Below, piece after piece: positions 1 to 7,817 of a stretch of 17,615 bases of DNA (position 1 is its first letter; every line of letters starts with the position of its first letter). The notes beneath the pieces were generated by a model. The model was not told the origin of the DNA. It searched no databases and worked only from the letters and a program-made list of their open reading frames with translations. The stretch is from JACRDV01 sp024860865 [NCBI: Methanobacteriota archaeon] (GTDB taxonomy: Archaea > JACRDV01). Location of the stretch: NCBI GenBank assembly GCA_024860865.1, contig JACRDV010000034.1, forward strand, positions 1-17,615, written 5' to 3'. A program made the position numbers and the translations under genes.

Positions 1-48
1 AAGAAGGTATGGAGCTGAAATAATAAAGTCCTGAAGTCTTCCGAATAA

Positions 49-1164
49 ATGATTCATATGGGAAAGCAATTTATTCCAATCACTAAGCCGATTTTAACTG
101 AAAATGAAACCCAGGCTGTAGCAGAAGTCCTCAGCTCTGGAATATTAGTCCAAGGTCCAAAAGTTCAAGAGTTTGAAAAAAAATTTGCAAAATATTTAGG
201 AGTAAAACATGCTATTGCCGTCAGCTCAGGCACAGCAGCACTTCATTTGGCTTTGCTTGCTGCAGGTATAAAAAAGAATGATGAAGTGATTACAACCCCT
301 TATAGCTTTGTTGCCTCGGCGACAGCTATTTTATTTTGTAATGCAATTCCAGTTTTTATTGATATCGATAAATCTTACAATTTGGACTCGGGTCAAATTA
401 CAGCAGCCATTACCGAAAAAACAAAAGCCATTCTCCCGGTTCATTTATTTGGGCATCCAGCAGATATGCCACAAATTGCAGAAATTGCGAATAGGCGTGA
501 CTTAATAGTTATTGAAGATTGTGCTCAAGCGTTAGGTGCAGAAATTAGTCATAAGAAAGTAGGAACTTTTGGAACTGTTGCTTGCTTTAGCTTTTACCCG
601 AGCAAGGCAATTACAACAGGAGAAGGTGGCTTAATCGCAACAAATGATGGACAAATTGCAGATAAGGCAAGGTTGTTAAGGGATCATGGACAAATTGCAA
701 AATATGAACACATTATATTAGGATACAATCTAAGAATGACAGAAATTGCAGCAGCCATTGGTCTTTGCCAATTAGAAAAGCTTGATGAGTGGAATGAAAA
801 GAGAATTGAAAATGCAGAACAGTATGCTGAGCAATTAAAAAAAATTAAAGACATTGAGCCGCCCTTCGTGGCGCATAATGTTAAACATGTTTTTAATCTA
901 TATGTCTGCCAGACAAAACAAAAACTTCGAAACAAAATTGTTTCATATTTACAAAAAAATGGGATTGACGCAAGAAAAGGTTATCCTAGACCAATTTATC
1001 GCCAATTGTTATTTAAGAACCATAAGTATCGGAAATTGCCTTGCGATAAAACTGAACAAATAATCAATCAAGTTTTGCAACTTCCTATTCACCCATTGCT
1101 ATCCAAATCAGAGATAGAGTATATAGTGACTAAGTTAAAGGAGTCATTTAAGAAATCTGTATAG
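49..1164 (+). CDS. DegT/DnrJ/EryC1-family PLP sugar aminotransferase
   Basis: Fold-type I PLP enzyme that by family would transfer an amino group to a keto-sugar nucleotide (UDP- or dTDP-linked) for a surface glycan. Visible marks are the SSGTAAL phosphate-binding loop at residues 59-65, the IEDCAQALGAE stretch with the pyridine-contacting Asp157, the PLP lysine Lys186 in SFYPSKAITTGEGG, and the GYNLRMTE motif around Asn227. The length, 371 aa, is normal for the family. ATG at 49 gives MIHMGKQF; ATG at 58 (MGKQFIP) fits the family N-terminus equally well and neither has a clear ribosome site. The first 34 bases may be the tail of an upstream gene: one frame stops at 34 and another at 23, and I cannot choose between them. 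It converges on the next gene with a 7-bp gap. Exact sugar substrate unknown. Confidence 0.9.
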   Translation: MIHMGKQFIPITKPILTENETQAVAEVLSSGILVQGPKVQEFEKKFAKYLGVKHAIAVSSGTAALHLALLAAGIKKNDEVITTPYSFVASATAILFCNAIPVFIDIDKSYNLDSGQITAAITEKTKAILPVHLFGHPADMPQIAEIANRRDLIVIEDCAQALGAEISHKKVGTFGTVACFSFYPSKAITTGEGGLIATNDGQIADKARLLRDHGQIAKYEHIILGYNLRMTEIAAAIGLCQLEKLDEWNEKRIENAEQYAEQLKKIKDIEPPFVAHNVKHVFNLYVCQTKQKLRNKIVSYLQKNGIDARKGYPRPIYRQLLFKNHKYRKLPCDKTEQIINQVLQLPIHPLLSKSEIEYIVTKLKESFKKSV

Positions 1165-1171
1165 GCGCCCA

Positions 1172-1783
1172 TTAATACTGATAAACTTCTTGTCCGTTTA
1201 TAGTTGAAGGATATATCTTATTTTTTGATGTAGCTCCATAGCATTTGTGTTCCCAAGTATACTGCTCATTCGGGCGAACAAAATATCTTGTTATATTGAA
1301 TTCCCCTTCTCCAGGTTTTGGCATATTTGGTTGAATCCCATTTCTCGCTTCAAATGCGCCAGCTATTATTTGCCAAGGTCTTTCAGCTTCTATAAAATAG
1401 CCATGATAGAAGGCATTCGGTAGAACTCTATACTCATCATGACAAATAACTTGTACTATCCTTCCATCTTTATCCTTCACTAGCTCTTGTGTGCGAAGGA
1501 CACCTGACCAATATTTCGCTACAAAAGCTGCTTTAGAACCGCATATTTCCGCATCAAAACCAAAACTTTCAGCTGAGGCATTATAGGTTTCTGTACACCA
1601 TGTAATTGCTTTCCCAAAAACATCAGGATTTAAAGAATTTAAAAACTCTACGGATACTTTATCCATGGGACGTTTTTCGTAAGGCGCAGGTTTAGAATAT
1701 TTATCATAAACTAGGTAAGCTACAAAAAAACTTACAAAAACAATAGCTAAGATCAGGACTAAATATGAACTAAATTTTTTCAA
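1172..1783 (-). CDS. membrane-anchored extracytoplasmic protein, function unknown
   Basis: I do not recognise this 203-aa protein. It has one hydrophobic segment at residues 7-25, preceded by two lysines, and looks like an uncleaved anchor or signal peptide. A soluble domain of about 170 residues follows, rich in aromatics, with four cysteines (63, 81, 114, 181) that could form two disulfides outside the cell. No catalytic motif is obvious. The start is TTG at 1783. A GGGGT ribosome-site-like element lies 6 nt upstream, and the membrane segment begins just after, so the N-terminus is credible. It sits alone on the minus strand between two plus-strand polysaccharide genes and may act on, or simply lie near, the surface glycan pathway; that link is inference from position only. 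Confidence 0.7.
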   Translation of the reverse strand: MKKFSSYLVLILAIVFVSFFVAYLVYDKYSKPAPYEKRPMDKVSVEFLNSLNPDVFGKAITWCTETYNASAESFGFDAEICGSKAAFVAKYWSGVLRTQELVKDKDGRIVQVICHDEYRVLPNAFYHGYFIEAERPWQIIAGAFEARNGIQPNMPKPGEGEFNITRYFVRPNEQYTWEHKCYGATSKNKIYPSTINGQEVYQY

Positions 1784-1892
1784 TTTTTTACCCCAAGTTA
1801 ATATCCGTTTAACTGGGATGCAACCTATTTAAAGGTAATTTTGAAACGATTGCAGTCATGTAATCTAGAAATCAAATACTGATTTTTAATAG

Positions 1893-1907
1893 CTGAAAAA
1901 GTTTCAG
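1893..1907. repeat. short perfect inverted repeat in the 1784-2019 intergenic region
   Basis: CTGAAA and TTTCAG arms separated by 3 nt lie between the divergent TTG-started membrane protein and the polysaccharide deacetylase. The position suits an operator, but a repeat this short can arise by chance in AT-rich DNA. Confidence 0.3.
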
Positions 1908-1982
1908 AATGCTTTCCAACACTTTCAAAAGCTAAGAAAGCTCTTTTATGTATAAGTGTACCTAATTAAATCAGAGAGTTGT

Positions 1983-1992
1983 AATATAATAA
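1983..1992 (+). promoter_or_regulatory. TATA-like element upstream of the polysaccharide deacetylase
   Basis: An ATATAATAA run lies about 30 nt before the ATG at 2020. That would put transcription start within a few bases of the start codon, as is common in archaea. A GGATGAT element at 2008-2014 could alternatively act as a weak ribosome site. Confidence 0.35.
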
Positions 1993-2019
1993 TTTGAAAA
2001 CTATCTTCGGATGATATAA

Positions 2020-2913
2020 ATGACTAACATTGTGCTGACAATGGATGTTGAACTTTGGAATTGGAGAGGAAATTTTGCAGAAGATATAGAAAAACCAGTA
2101 TTAAAAACAATAGAATTATTGCAAAAAGAGAATGTTCCAATTACACTTTTTATCTCCCTTTCTGATAAAGGCTTTAAGTGCGAAGATTACTTCTATAGAA
2201 TTACTAATTTTGTTTCTTCATTACCAAAAACAGCTTTAATTGAGATAGGAATCCATACCCATTGTCGCAATTTATCTGTTACCTTCCCAACAAAGAGCGA
2301 TAATTTGAGAGATTATAATCAAAAGCAAATTGAAGAAATAGTAACAATGTATAAAGAGGCTCTTGAGAACGCTTCGAAAAGAAGAATTTATGCCCATAGA
2401 GCAGGGAGTTATGCAATACCGCCTTTAAATGTGTTAGATGAAATCTTTGAGAGGCTAAAAATAACCGTTGATAGCTCAGATATTTCTACATATTACTCAG
2501 AAATAAGAAAGTATGAGAGTTTCTATGAAATACCGCCTGCAACAAATGAGCAACTCTCAAAAAACTTGCGTGTTTTCTCTCCTGACCAAATGAGCTTCAA
2601 TGAAATGATCAAATTTTACAATAAATCAAAATCTTACTCACAAAATTTAGTAATTAATTTACATAGTTTCTCCATATACGGAGAATCAATTATTCGTCCT
2701 AGTTCATTATCAGTTAGATTTTGGTATGGTATTCCCTCTTCTCTACAAAAAATGCTGAGACCTGAAATGAAAATATATCAAAAAATCTATAGGAGATTTA
2801 GAGGTCATGAGCCCAATGAGAATACGGAAGCCTTTGAAACACTGAGAAAAATAATTGTTTTTTTAAAGCAAGATGGATGTAAATTTGTCACATTTGATGA
2901 TTTGGCAAGATAG
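2020..2913 (+). CDS. NodB-like polysaccharide deacetylase
   Basis: Metal-dependent carbohydrate esterase-type enzyme (polysaccharide deacetylase superfamily) expected to remove N- or O-acyl groups from a surface glycan or its precursor. Motif 1 is MDVE (Asp9, Glu11), which is degenerate compared with TFDD. The metal-binding histidines are His79 and His81 in IHTHCRN, the arginine is in AHRAGSY (Arg127), and LHSFS around His215 fits the late catalytic histidine motif. At 297 aa it is about the usual length, with no signal peptide or membrane segment, so it probably acts in the cytoplasm on a lipid- or nucleotide-linked intermediate. It converges on the glycosyltransferase with a 19-bp gap. The sequence ends FVTFDDLAR, as many family members do. 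Substrate not known. Confidence 0.85.
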   Translation: MTNIVLTMDVELWNWRGNFAEDIEKPVLKTIELLQKENVPITLFISLSDKGFKCEDYFYRITNFVSSLPKTALIEIGIHTHCRNLSVTFPTKSDNLRDYNQKQIEEIVTMYKEALENASKRRIYAHRAGSYAIPPLNVLDEIFERLKITVDSSDISTYYSEIRKYESFYEIPPATNEQLSKNLRVFSPDQMSFNEMIKFYNKSKSYSQNLVINLHSFSIYGESIIRPSSLSVRFWYGIPSSLQKMLRPEMKIYQKIYRRFRGHEPNENTEAFETLRKIIVFLKQDGCKFVTFDDLAR

Positions 2914-2932
2914 AAAGTTTCAGAAGAAATCT

Positions 2933-4021
2933 TCACATAGCAAGGACTTCTCCATAAACTTTTATAACTTCATTTGCTACGGCATCCCAACCGAACTTCT
3001 TCACAAACTTTAATCCACTTTCTGATAATTTTTTTGCCAAATCTGGATTAGATAGTATACTGATAATAGCCCCTGCCAATTCACTTGGATTTTCTGGCTC
3101 AACTATTATACCATTTTCGAAGTTCTTAACAAGTTCTGGAATGCCTCCAACGTTAGTCGCCACCACAGGTTTTCCACTTGCCATAGCTTCGAGTAAAACC
3201 TCTCCTAACCCTTCTGAGCGCGAAGGTAAAACTAGCACGTCAACAGCTGTTAAAATTTGAGGTACATCAGTTCTATATCCTGTAAAGATTGCTGAACCTT
3301 TAAGTTTAGTTGCAAGTTTCTCAAGTTTGCTCTTGAGCGGGCCATCCCCAACTATAACTAATTTCGCATTTTTAAAAGTTTTAGCTACACTTAGAAAAGC
3401 TTGGATAAGTAAGTCTACTCCCTTATTTTCGACTAAACTCCCAACAAATAATACAATTGCTTCATCCTTTAAATTTAGTTCTTTTCTAAAAGAAGTAACT
3501 TGATTTGGAGAAAATTTTTTCAAATCGACGCCATTTGGGATGCAAATCAATTTTTTAGGTTTTATTTTGAGCTCAATGGCTTTCTTTTTTAAAGCCTCAC
3601 TAACAACAATAAACTTGTCTGAATAATTTCCAATTCTCCTTATAAGCTGTCGATAAAAGTAGTTTTTACCAAGTATAAGCAAATCAGTTCCATGAGAGGT
3701 GATTATCAATGGTTTTTTTACAGCTCTTTTTGCGATTGCTCCAACAAGACCTTGTGGCAATACATAATGAGCATGGATTAAGTCAAAGTTGTATCTTTCC
3801 ACGATTTTTTTTGTTAAAGATGAGGCCCCCAACACAAATGAAGAACCCCTCAGAAAAGGAAAATTAATAGTTCTCACACCATGCACGTTGTCATGGGAAA
3901 AACCATATGTCACAATGTGCACTTCGTGCCCAAGATCCGTTAATGCTTTCGAGAGATCTGAAAGATGAGAAGCCACGCCTCCGAGAATTGGCGGATATTC
4001 ACCAATCATACAAATTCGCAA
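2933..4021 (-). CDS. GT4-family (GT-B fold) glycosyltransferase
   Basis: Retaining GT-B glycosyltransferase that would add a sugar from an NDP-sugar donor during surface-polysaccharide assembly. The N-terminal acceptor domain opens with IGEYPPILGGVASH (residues 6-19), including the glycine-rich loop of GT4 enzymes. The donor domain carries LFVGSLVENKG (191-201) and the EX7E pair Glu270/Glu278 followed by MASGKPVVATNVGGIPE (280-296). Length 362 aa is normal. The best start is TTG at 4021: the upstream polymerase stops one base before it and GGTGAT lies 5-6 nt ahead. An internal ATG at 4009 would remove the beta-strand MRIC and is less likely. It is the last gene of a three-gene operon with the polymerase and the DUF4330 protein. 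Donor and acceptor sugars cannot be read from sequence. Confidence 0.92.
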   Translation of the reverse strand: MRICMIGEYPPILGGVASHLSDLSKALTDLGHEVHIVTYGFSHDNVHGVRTINFPFLRGSSFVLGASSLTKKIVERYNFDLIHAHYVLPQGLVGAIAKRAVKKPLIITSHGTDLLILGKNYFYRQLIRRIGNYSDKFIVVSEALKKKAIELKIKPKKLICIPNGVDLKKFSPNQVTSFRKELNLKDEAIVLFVGSLVENKGVDLLIQAFLSVAKTFKNAKLVIVGDGPLKSKLEKLATKLKGSAIFTGYRTDVPQILTAVDVLVLPSRSEGLGEVLLEAMASGKPVVATNVGGIPELVKNFENGIIVEPENPSELAGAIISILSNPDLAKKLSESGLKFVKKFGWDAVANEVIKVYGEVLAM

Positions 4022-4022
4022 A

Positions 4023-5294
4023 TCAAATCACCGCTGCTAGAAATACAAAAATTCCAAAAATAAAGTAAATTATTACAATAAAATCAACCAATCCTGTCTC
4101 TATACCAGTTATAACGAATGCTAGTAAAAGGGCTTGTGTTGCAGCAATGAATCCATCTTTAGTTATTTTTGTAAGTTTATGGCCTATCCCAACAATCCCC
4201 CCTAAAATTACCATTCCAACTATAACCCCAATCAACCCAAAGTCAATCACAATAGGCCCAAGCAAAGTTGAAGTTGTGCTTATATGTTCCCTTCCACCTA
4301 AAAAATGTGTAATTAGTGTTCTAGGCCCAAAAGGCGTGCCTGGGATCCACCTTAAAAATCCGAGAGAGGAAAAGCTAGAAAGATAAACTAAACCATGAGA
4401 AATTCCCGTTAATCCGCCTCTATTTGCTAGGTAGTCAAAGGCTGCTAGAGTCGCACCTATTCTTCCGCCTATAATCGCAGCGGTTACATCTCCTCCTAAC
4501 CATAGCTGCCTTAAGAAGCTCAAACCCAAAGCAATGATAACGATTGAAATAATAAAAATAAAACTTTCAAAGAAACTAAACAGGTCTAAATAAATCGCAA
4601 TAAAAAAAATTCCAAGTAATAAAACTAGAATCTCAGTGCGATAACCAAGCAAACTAACTAAAGCAGTTGAAATTATAGTTAAAAGCAAAATCCAATTTCT
4701 TGCAATTTTTCTGTCTAATTTTTCTCGCTGAACTAAATTGCCAATATGGCCAGCTAAAAATAATGCCCCGGGCACTAACAAAAATGCGAGATATTCATAT
4801 TCTGCACTTAATATTCGCCGCAAACTTGGATTGAATAAAGGAATCCCACTCGCGTGAATAAGACTTATAGATAAAAATACAAGTCCAATAATACTAAGAA
4901 TTGATCCAAATACAGCAGCTACACTTTTTGAAAATAGAGGCCGGTCTTTTAATCGGATTCTACTCATTAATAAAGCAGTTAAAGAAAATACGATTAAAGC
5001 AATGGATATAACTAAAAAACCATATCCAGAAAGGACGTAATTTGATAAGTACATAAATGCTAAAAAAATAAGCAGAAAAAGTACAGCAGGGTGAATCAAC
5101 TTCGGGAATAAGTTAAACTCAAATTTAGGAAGATAATCCAAAAAAGAAAAAATCCTTGATGTAACTTTAAAAGCGCGCAGAAAAATGCTATAACTAAAAG
5201 ATGCGCCAAAAAAGAGCCAAAATCTAGCCAATATATCAAATACCTTGCTTGTTTTAAAGCTTAGCTTTAAAAAGCCAAAGAACTCTGTGAGCAT
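4023..5294 (-). CDS. Wzy-like oligosaccharide repeat-unit polymerase
   Basis: Polytopic membrane protein of 423 aa with roughly ten to twelve hydrophobic segments. It has the layout of O-antigen/oligosaccharide repeat-unit polymerases, which join lipid-linked repeat units outside the membrane. Supporting features are the GIPLFNPSLRR segment (150-160), the arginine in GYRTEIL (217-223), and a large extracytoplasmic loop at about 268-345 containing several arginines and the STTSTLLGPIVIDFGLIG stretch (339-356). ATG at 5294 is used; the upstream gene stops one base before it with a purine-rich GGCGGATGAG ahead, so translation is probably coupled. Sequence identity in this family is always low; the call rests on topology, loop position and the neighbouring glycosyltransferase. 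A flippase or ligase cannot be excluded. Confidence 0.75.
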   Translation of the reverse strand: MLTEFFGFLKLSFKTSKVFDILARFWLFFGASFSYSIFLRAFKVTSRIFSFLDYLPKFEFNLFPKLIHPAVLFLLIFLAFMYLSNYVLSGYGFLVISIALIVFSLTALLMSRIRLKDRPLFSKSVAAVFGSILSIIGLVFLSISLIHASGIPLFNPSLRRILSAEYEYLAFLLVPGALFLAGHIGNLVQREKLDRKIARNWILLLTIISTALVSLLGYRTEILVLLLGIFFIAIYLDLFSFFESFIFIISIVIIALGLSFLRQLWLGGDVTAAIIGGRIGATLAAFDYLANRGGLTGISHGLVYLSSFSSLGFLRWIPGTPFGPRTLITHFLGGREHISTTSTLLGPIVIDFGLIGVIVGMVILGGIVGIGHKLTKITKDGFIAATQALLLAFVITGIETGLVDFIVIIYFIFGIFVFLAAVI

Positions 5295-5295
5295 C

Positions 5296-6162
5296 TCATC
5301 CGCCTAGCGGTTTAAGAACAACATGAATAGCAGAAGATTCAATCTCCGGATTGCCCATAATTTTAAGTTTAATATTATTAGCGTCATTTTTAGAAAGTAA
5401 TTTTTCAGTGCCAATGTATAAGTCTATTGAACTAGTTACTATTTTTTGTGGATACAAATTATGTTGCCTTAAAATTTTATCAATACTAGAGAGATCATTA
5501 TAGCTTAGATGAGTAAAAAGTATCTCAAATCCATTCTCCCTGGTGATTACAGTCATTCCTTTAGCAAAGACTTGATCATAAAGTGCATTGTCTACTTCTT
5601 GACTAACTGCAGGTGATGACTGCATACCTGAAATTTCAATGCCAACTTTAAATGTAGCCAGTATATTATTCGGGGAATACTCTATAAAAGAATCCGCGAG
5701 ATTCTTAATTTTATTTTGTATTTCTTCAAAGGATGAAACAGTTTGACCCTTCATTTTCGCTTGAACAACTGATTTAGATTGACACTTTAAGAAAATCCGA
5801 TCAGCTGCAATGTCTTCAACATAAGAGAGCGGCCCTCCAACAGTAACTTTTCGATGGTTTAATAAAATCACAAATTGGCCGCTTTTCGCATCCACTATTA
5901 GACCTCCACCCGAGAATGGTTGCCTTTCCCCAGTCCACACCCCTTTAATCTCGGCTTTAACTAAAAATCCTTGAGTACTCAAAATAGTGTAAGTACTAAC
6001 TGCCCTATAGATGTCTGAGCCACTAAATTCAAATGTTTCAATAGTATAGCTCACATACCTAAAGGTAAGAAATCCAATTAGGACCAAAATTCCAAGTAAA
6101 ACGATTAGATCAACAAAGTTTATCCCGAATATTTTTCCTTTTTCTCGATCAATTAGTTTCAA
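5296..6162 (-). CDS. DUF4330-family single-span membrane protein
   Basis: A 288-aa protein with the DUF4330 opening: a short charged head (KLIDREKGKIFGINFVDL), then one membrane helix at residues 15-36, then a beta-rich extracytoplasmic domain. The family is of unknown function. It is the first gene of an operon with the polymerase (1-nt gap) and the GT4 enzyme, which places it in surface-polysaccharide assembly; a role as accessory or length-setting factor is inference. The start is TTG at 6162 with GGAAGGT about 6 nt upstream, a good archaeal ribosome site. No enzyme motif is visible. Confidence 0.75.
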   Translation of the reverse strand: MKLIDREKGKIFGINFVDLIVLLGILVLIGFLTFRYVSYTIETFEFSGSDIYRAVSTYTILSTQGFLVKAEIKGVWTGERQPFSGGGLIVDAKSGQFVILLNHRKVTVGGPLSYVEDIAADRIFLKCQSKSVVQAKMKGQTVSSFEEIQNKIKNLADSFIEYSPNNILATFKVGIEISGMQSSPAVSQEVDNALYDQVFAKGMTVITRENGFEILFTHLSYNDLSSIDKILRQHNLYPQKIVTSSIDLYIGTEKLLSKNDANNIKLKIMGNPEIESSAIHVVLKPLGG

Positions 6163-6242
6163 TATATTACCTTCCAGTGATGTATCTACTCATGGTTTTA
6201 ATTTTTAAGTTTTTAGCTTATCTCTTTGAATCCCAAGCTCAA

Positions 6243-6253
6243 GTTTATAAATC
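6243..6253 (-). promoter_or_regulatory. candidate TATA box for the DUF4330-polymerase-GT4 operon
   Basis: GTTTATAAATC in the 227-bp gap between the divergent DUF4330 operon and the OGG gene. On the minus strand it would give a leader of roughly 60 nt, in keeping with the ribosome site before the TTG start. The element is nearly symmetric, so it might also serve the plus strand; another TATA-like run (ACTATATGC) lies at about 6311-6319. Confidence 0.35.
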
Positions 6254-6389
6254 TCCCGATTGGAATTTAAACCTAAGTTAAAAAGAGCAATTTTATTTAT
6301 TTATCTGTAAACTATATGCTATTTTAAAAACCTGAAGGAAAGATAAGTGGCTGGAAGTATTCGCTACTCTTGCTAATAAGCTATTCCCT

Positions 6390-7241
6390 GTGATTTTAGT
6401 GGAAATTCAATTAAATCAACCATTTAATCTCAAACACACACTAGAATGTGGCCAAGCTTTTCGTTGGCAAAAACTGAATGATTGGTATTTTGGAGTGGTA
6501 AATAATTTTATTATTAAAATCAAGCAAACCTCAGATTCTGAACTAGGATTTTACACATCGCCAGGAAAAGACAATATTGCATTAATAACAAAATATTTTA
6601 GACTAAATGATGATTTGACTCAAATCTTATCCAAGATAAATCGGGATAAGCACATTAAAAAAGCAATCAACCAATTACAAGGTTTGCGACTTCTTAGGCA
6701 AGATCCTTGGGAGTGCTTAATATCATATGTTTGTTCAGCCGCCTCAAATATCCCGCAAATTAGTAAAACAATTAACAAGCTTTCTGAACAATTTGGAGAA
6801 AAACTAGTCCAAGATTATTTTGTAGGTTACACATTTCCCACATCTAAACAACTCGCAAATACAACTGAAAAAGAATTAAGAAAAACTGGAATGGGTTTCA
6901 GAGCTAAATATGTTTCAAAAATAGCAAAAATCATAGAAAATGGAAGTTTCACTCTCGAAGAGATTAAACAACTGGACTATACGGAAGCCAAAAATAAATT
7001 AATGGTATTACTAGGTGTGGGCCACAAAATTGCAGACTGTGTTTTACTATATTCTTTAGATAAACTTGGAGCATTTCCAATTGATAGATGGGTTAGGCGC
7101 ATTATGCATGAACTATATTTCGATAAAAAAGCTTCAGACGAAACTATTGGAAGGTTTGCTCGAGATTACTTTGGCAAATATGCGGGATACGCCCAATTAT
7201 ATCTTTTTTATTATAAGAGATTAAATCAAAAATTTTCTTAA
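6390..7241 (+). CDS. ogg: OGG1-type 8-oxoguanine DNA glycosylase/AP lyase
   Basis: Base-excision repair enzyme that removes 8-oxoguanine and nicks the abasic site. The N-terminal OGG_N-like part shows HTLECGQAFRWQ (16-27), and the helix-hairpin-helix-GPD domain follows. LLGVGHKIADC (207-217) is the hairpin with catalytic Lys213, and Asp232 in FPIDRW is the catalytic aspartate. The Lys-Asp spacing of 19 matches human OGG1 (Lys249/Asp268). The 283-aa length and N-terminal domain fit the OGG1 branch rather than the short archaeal AGOG or OGG2 types. The start is uncertain: GTG at 6390 or GTG at 6399. The frame is open back to 6336 but has no ATG, GTG or TTG there, and no convincing ribosome site is seen. 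It stands alone and is unlinked in function to its neighbours. Confidence 0.88.
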   Translation: MILVEIQLNQPFNLKHTLECGQAFRWQKLNDWYFGVVNNFIIKIKQTSDSELGFYTSPGKDNIALITKYFRLNDDLTQILSKINRDKHIKKAINQLQGLRLLRQDPWECLISYVCSAASNIPQISKTINKLSEQFGEKLVQDYFVGYTFPTSKQLANTTEKELRKTGMGFRAKYVSKIAKIIENGSFTLEEIKQLDYTEAKNKLMVLLGVGHKIADCVLLYSLDKLGAFPIDRWVRRIMHELYFDKKASDETIGRFARDYFGKYAGYAQLYLFYYKRLNQKFS

Positions 7242-7285
7242 GTGAAATATTTTGGAAATACACAAAAACATTACTAAAACTTAAC

Positions 7286-7470
7286 AGCTTCAATTGGGCA
7301 TCCACCACTTCGAGAACTCACTCCCTCACCGGAGGCACAGGTTCGCTTAATACTTACGGATGCTTTCGAGGTTGCTGCCTTTACTCGGCTATCAGCTAAA
7401 GCAAATGGTATTCTCGCGAACACCCACAATAATAAAGTAGAGCGTGAATATCGATTACGTGGCGCTTCAA
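7286..7470. other. GC-richer block of unknown nature (gene remnant or structured RNA)
   Basis: The 233-bp gap between the OGG gene and the AbrB gene contains a block of about 48 percent G+C, while the flanks are near one third. A plus-strand frame is open from 7278 to the stop at 7485-7487 (69 codons) but has no ATG, GTG or TTG. It translates into plausible, charged protein sequence (for example EVAAFTRLSAKANG). The minus strand is also open across most of it. Nested complementary segments are present: GGGCATCC (7296-7303) with GGATGCTT (7358-7365), GAAC (7314-7317) with GTTC (7341-7344), and a CCTC-ACCG-GAGG hairpin (7324-7335). It could be the end of a truncated gene, a mobile-element scar, or an RNA gene. 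I cannot decide. Confidence 0.4.
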
Positions 7471-7473
7471 AAG

Positions 7474-7710
7474 TTAAACTCCTTTAAAAAGTGTTTTTTT
7501 AGCTCGTTTAATGATTTCACCAAGATCGATACCCTTCCAAGCTTCCTTCATTAAACCTCGTAACTCTCGAGTGGGTAAGCTTGGTTTTAACAATATTCCC
7601 TCTTTATGGGGAATAACACGCAACCTTTGCCCTGGTTTTAAACCATATTTCTCTCGTATCTTTTTGGGGATTACTACCTGCCCCTTTGAAGATACCAAAG
7701 TTTCAGTCAT
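7474..7710 (-). CDS. AbrB/SpoVT-type DNA-binding protein, VapB-like antitoxin
   Basis: A 78-aa swapped-hairpin AbrB-family protein. The DNA-binding domain is at residues 4-45 with the standard SSKGQVVIPKKIREKYGLKPG core, followed by a short helical tail (about 48-75) of the kind that binds a PIN-domain VapC toxin. The start is ATG at 7710; no ribosome site is seen, so the message may be leaderless. The expected downstream VapC gene is absent: after the stop come 200 bp with no startable frame. So it is either an orphan antitoxin, a remnant of a toxin-antitoxin pair, or an independent regulator. A palindrome overlaps its putative promoter, suggesting self-repression. Confidence 0.88.
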   Translation of the reverse strand: MTETLVSSKGQVVIPKKIREKYGLKPGQRLRVIPHKEGILLKPSLPTRELRGLMKEAWKGIDLGEIIKRAKKTLFKGV

Positions 7711-7743
7711 AATTTATGGTAATACTCTCTTACTTTTAAAATC

Positions 7744-7763
7744 TTACTATAAATTTTTAGTAA
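7744..7763 (-). promoter_or_regulatory. palindrome overlapping the AbrB gene promoter
   Basis: Perfect 6-bp arms TTACTA and TAGTAA are separated by 8 nt, 34-53 nt upstream of the AbrB start. The spacer and right arm read AAATTTATAG on the minus strand, a fair TATA box. AbrB-family antitoxins usually repress their own promoter, so this is a reasonable operator candidate. Confidence 0.45.
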
Positions 7764-7791
7764 AATAATTCATTTTCGAGTGGTTGTATTT

Positions 7792-7817
7792 AACTCATCG
7801 AGAGTTCAAAATGAGTT
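7792..7817 (-). terminator. hairpin directly after the MobB stop codon
   Basis: AACTCAT and ATGAGTT form a perfect 7-bp stem with a 12-nt loop starting at the last base of the mobB stop codon. No clear T-run follows on the minus strand, so it may be a 3'-end stabiliser rather than a terminator. Confidence 0.3.

Noticed and set aside
1-34. Possible tail of an upstream gene
   Set aside because: Two different frames end at 23 and 34, each only a few codons long; nothing allows a choice.
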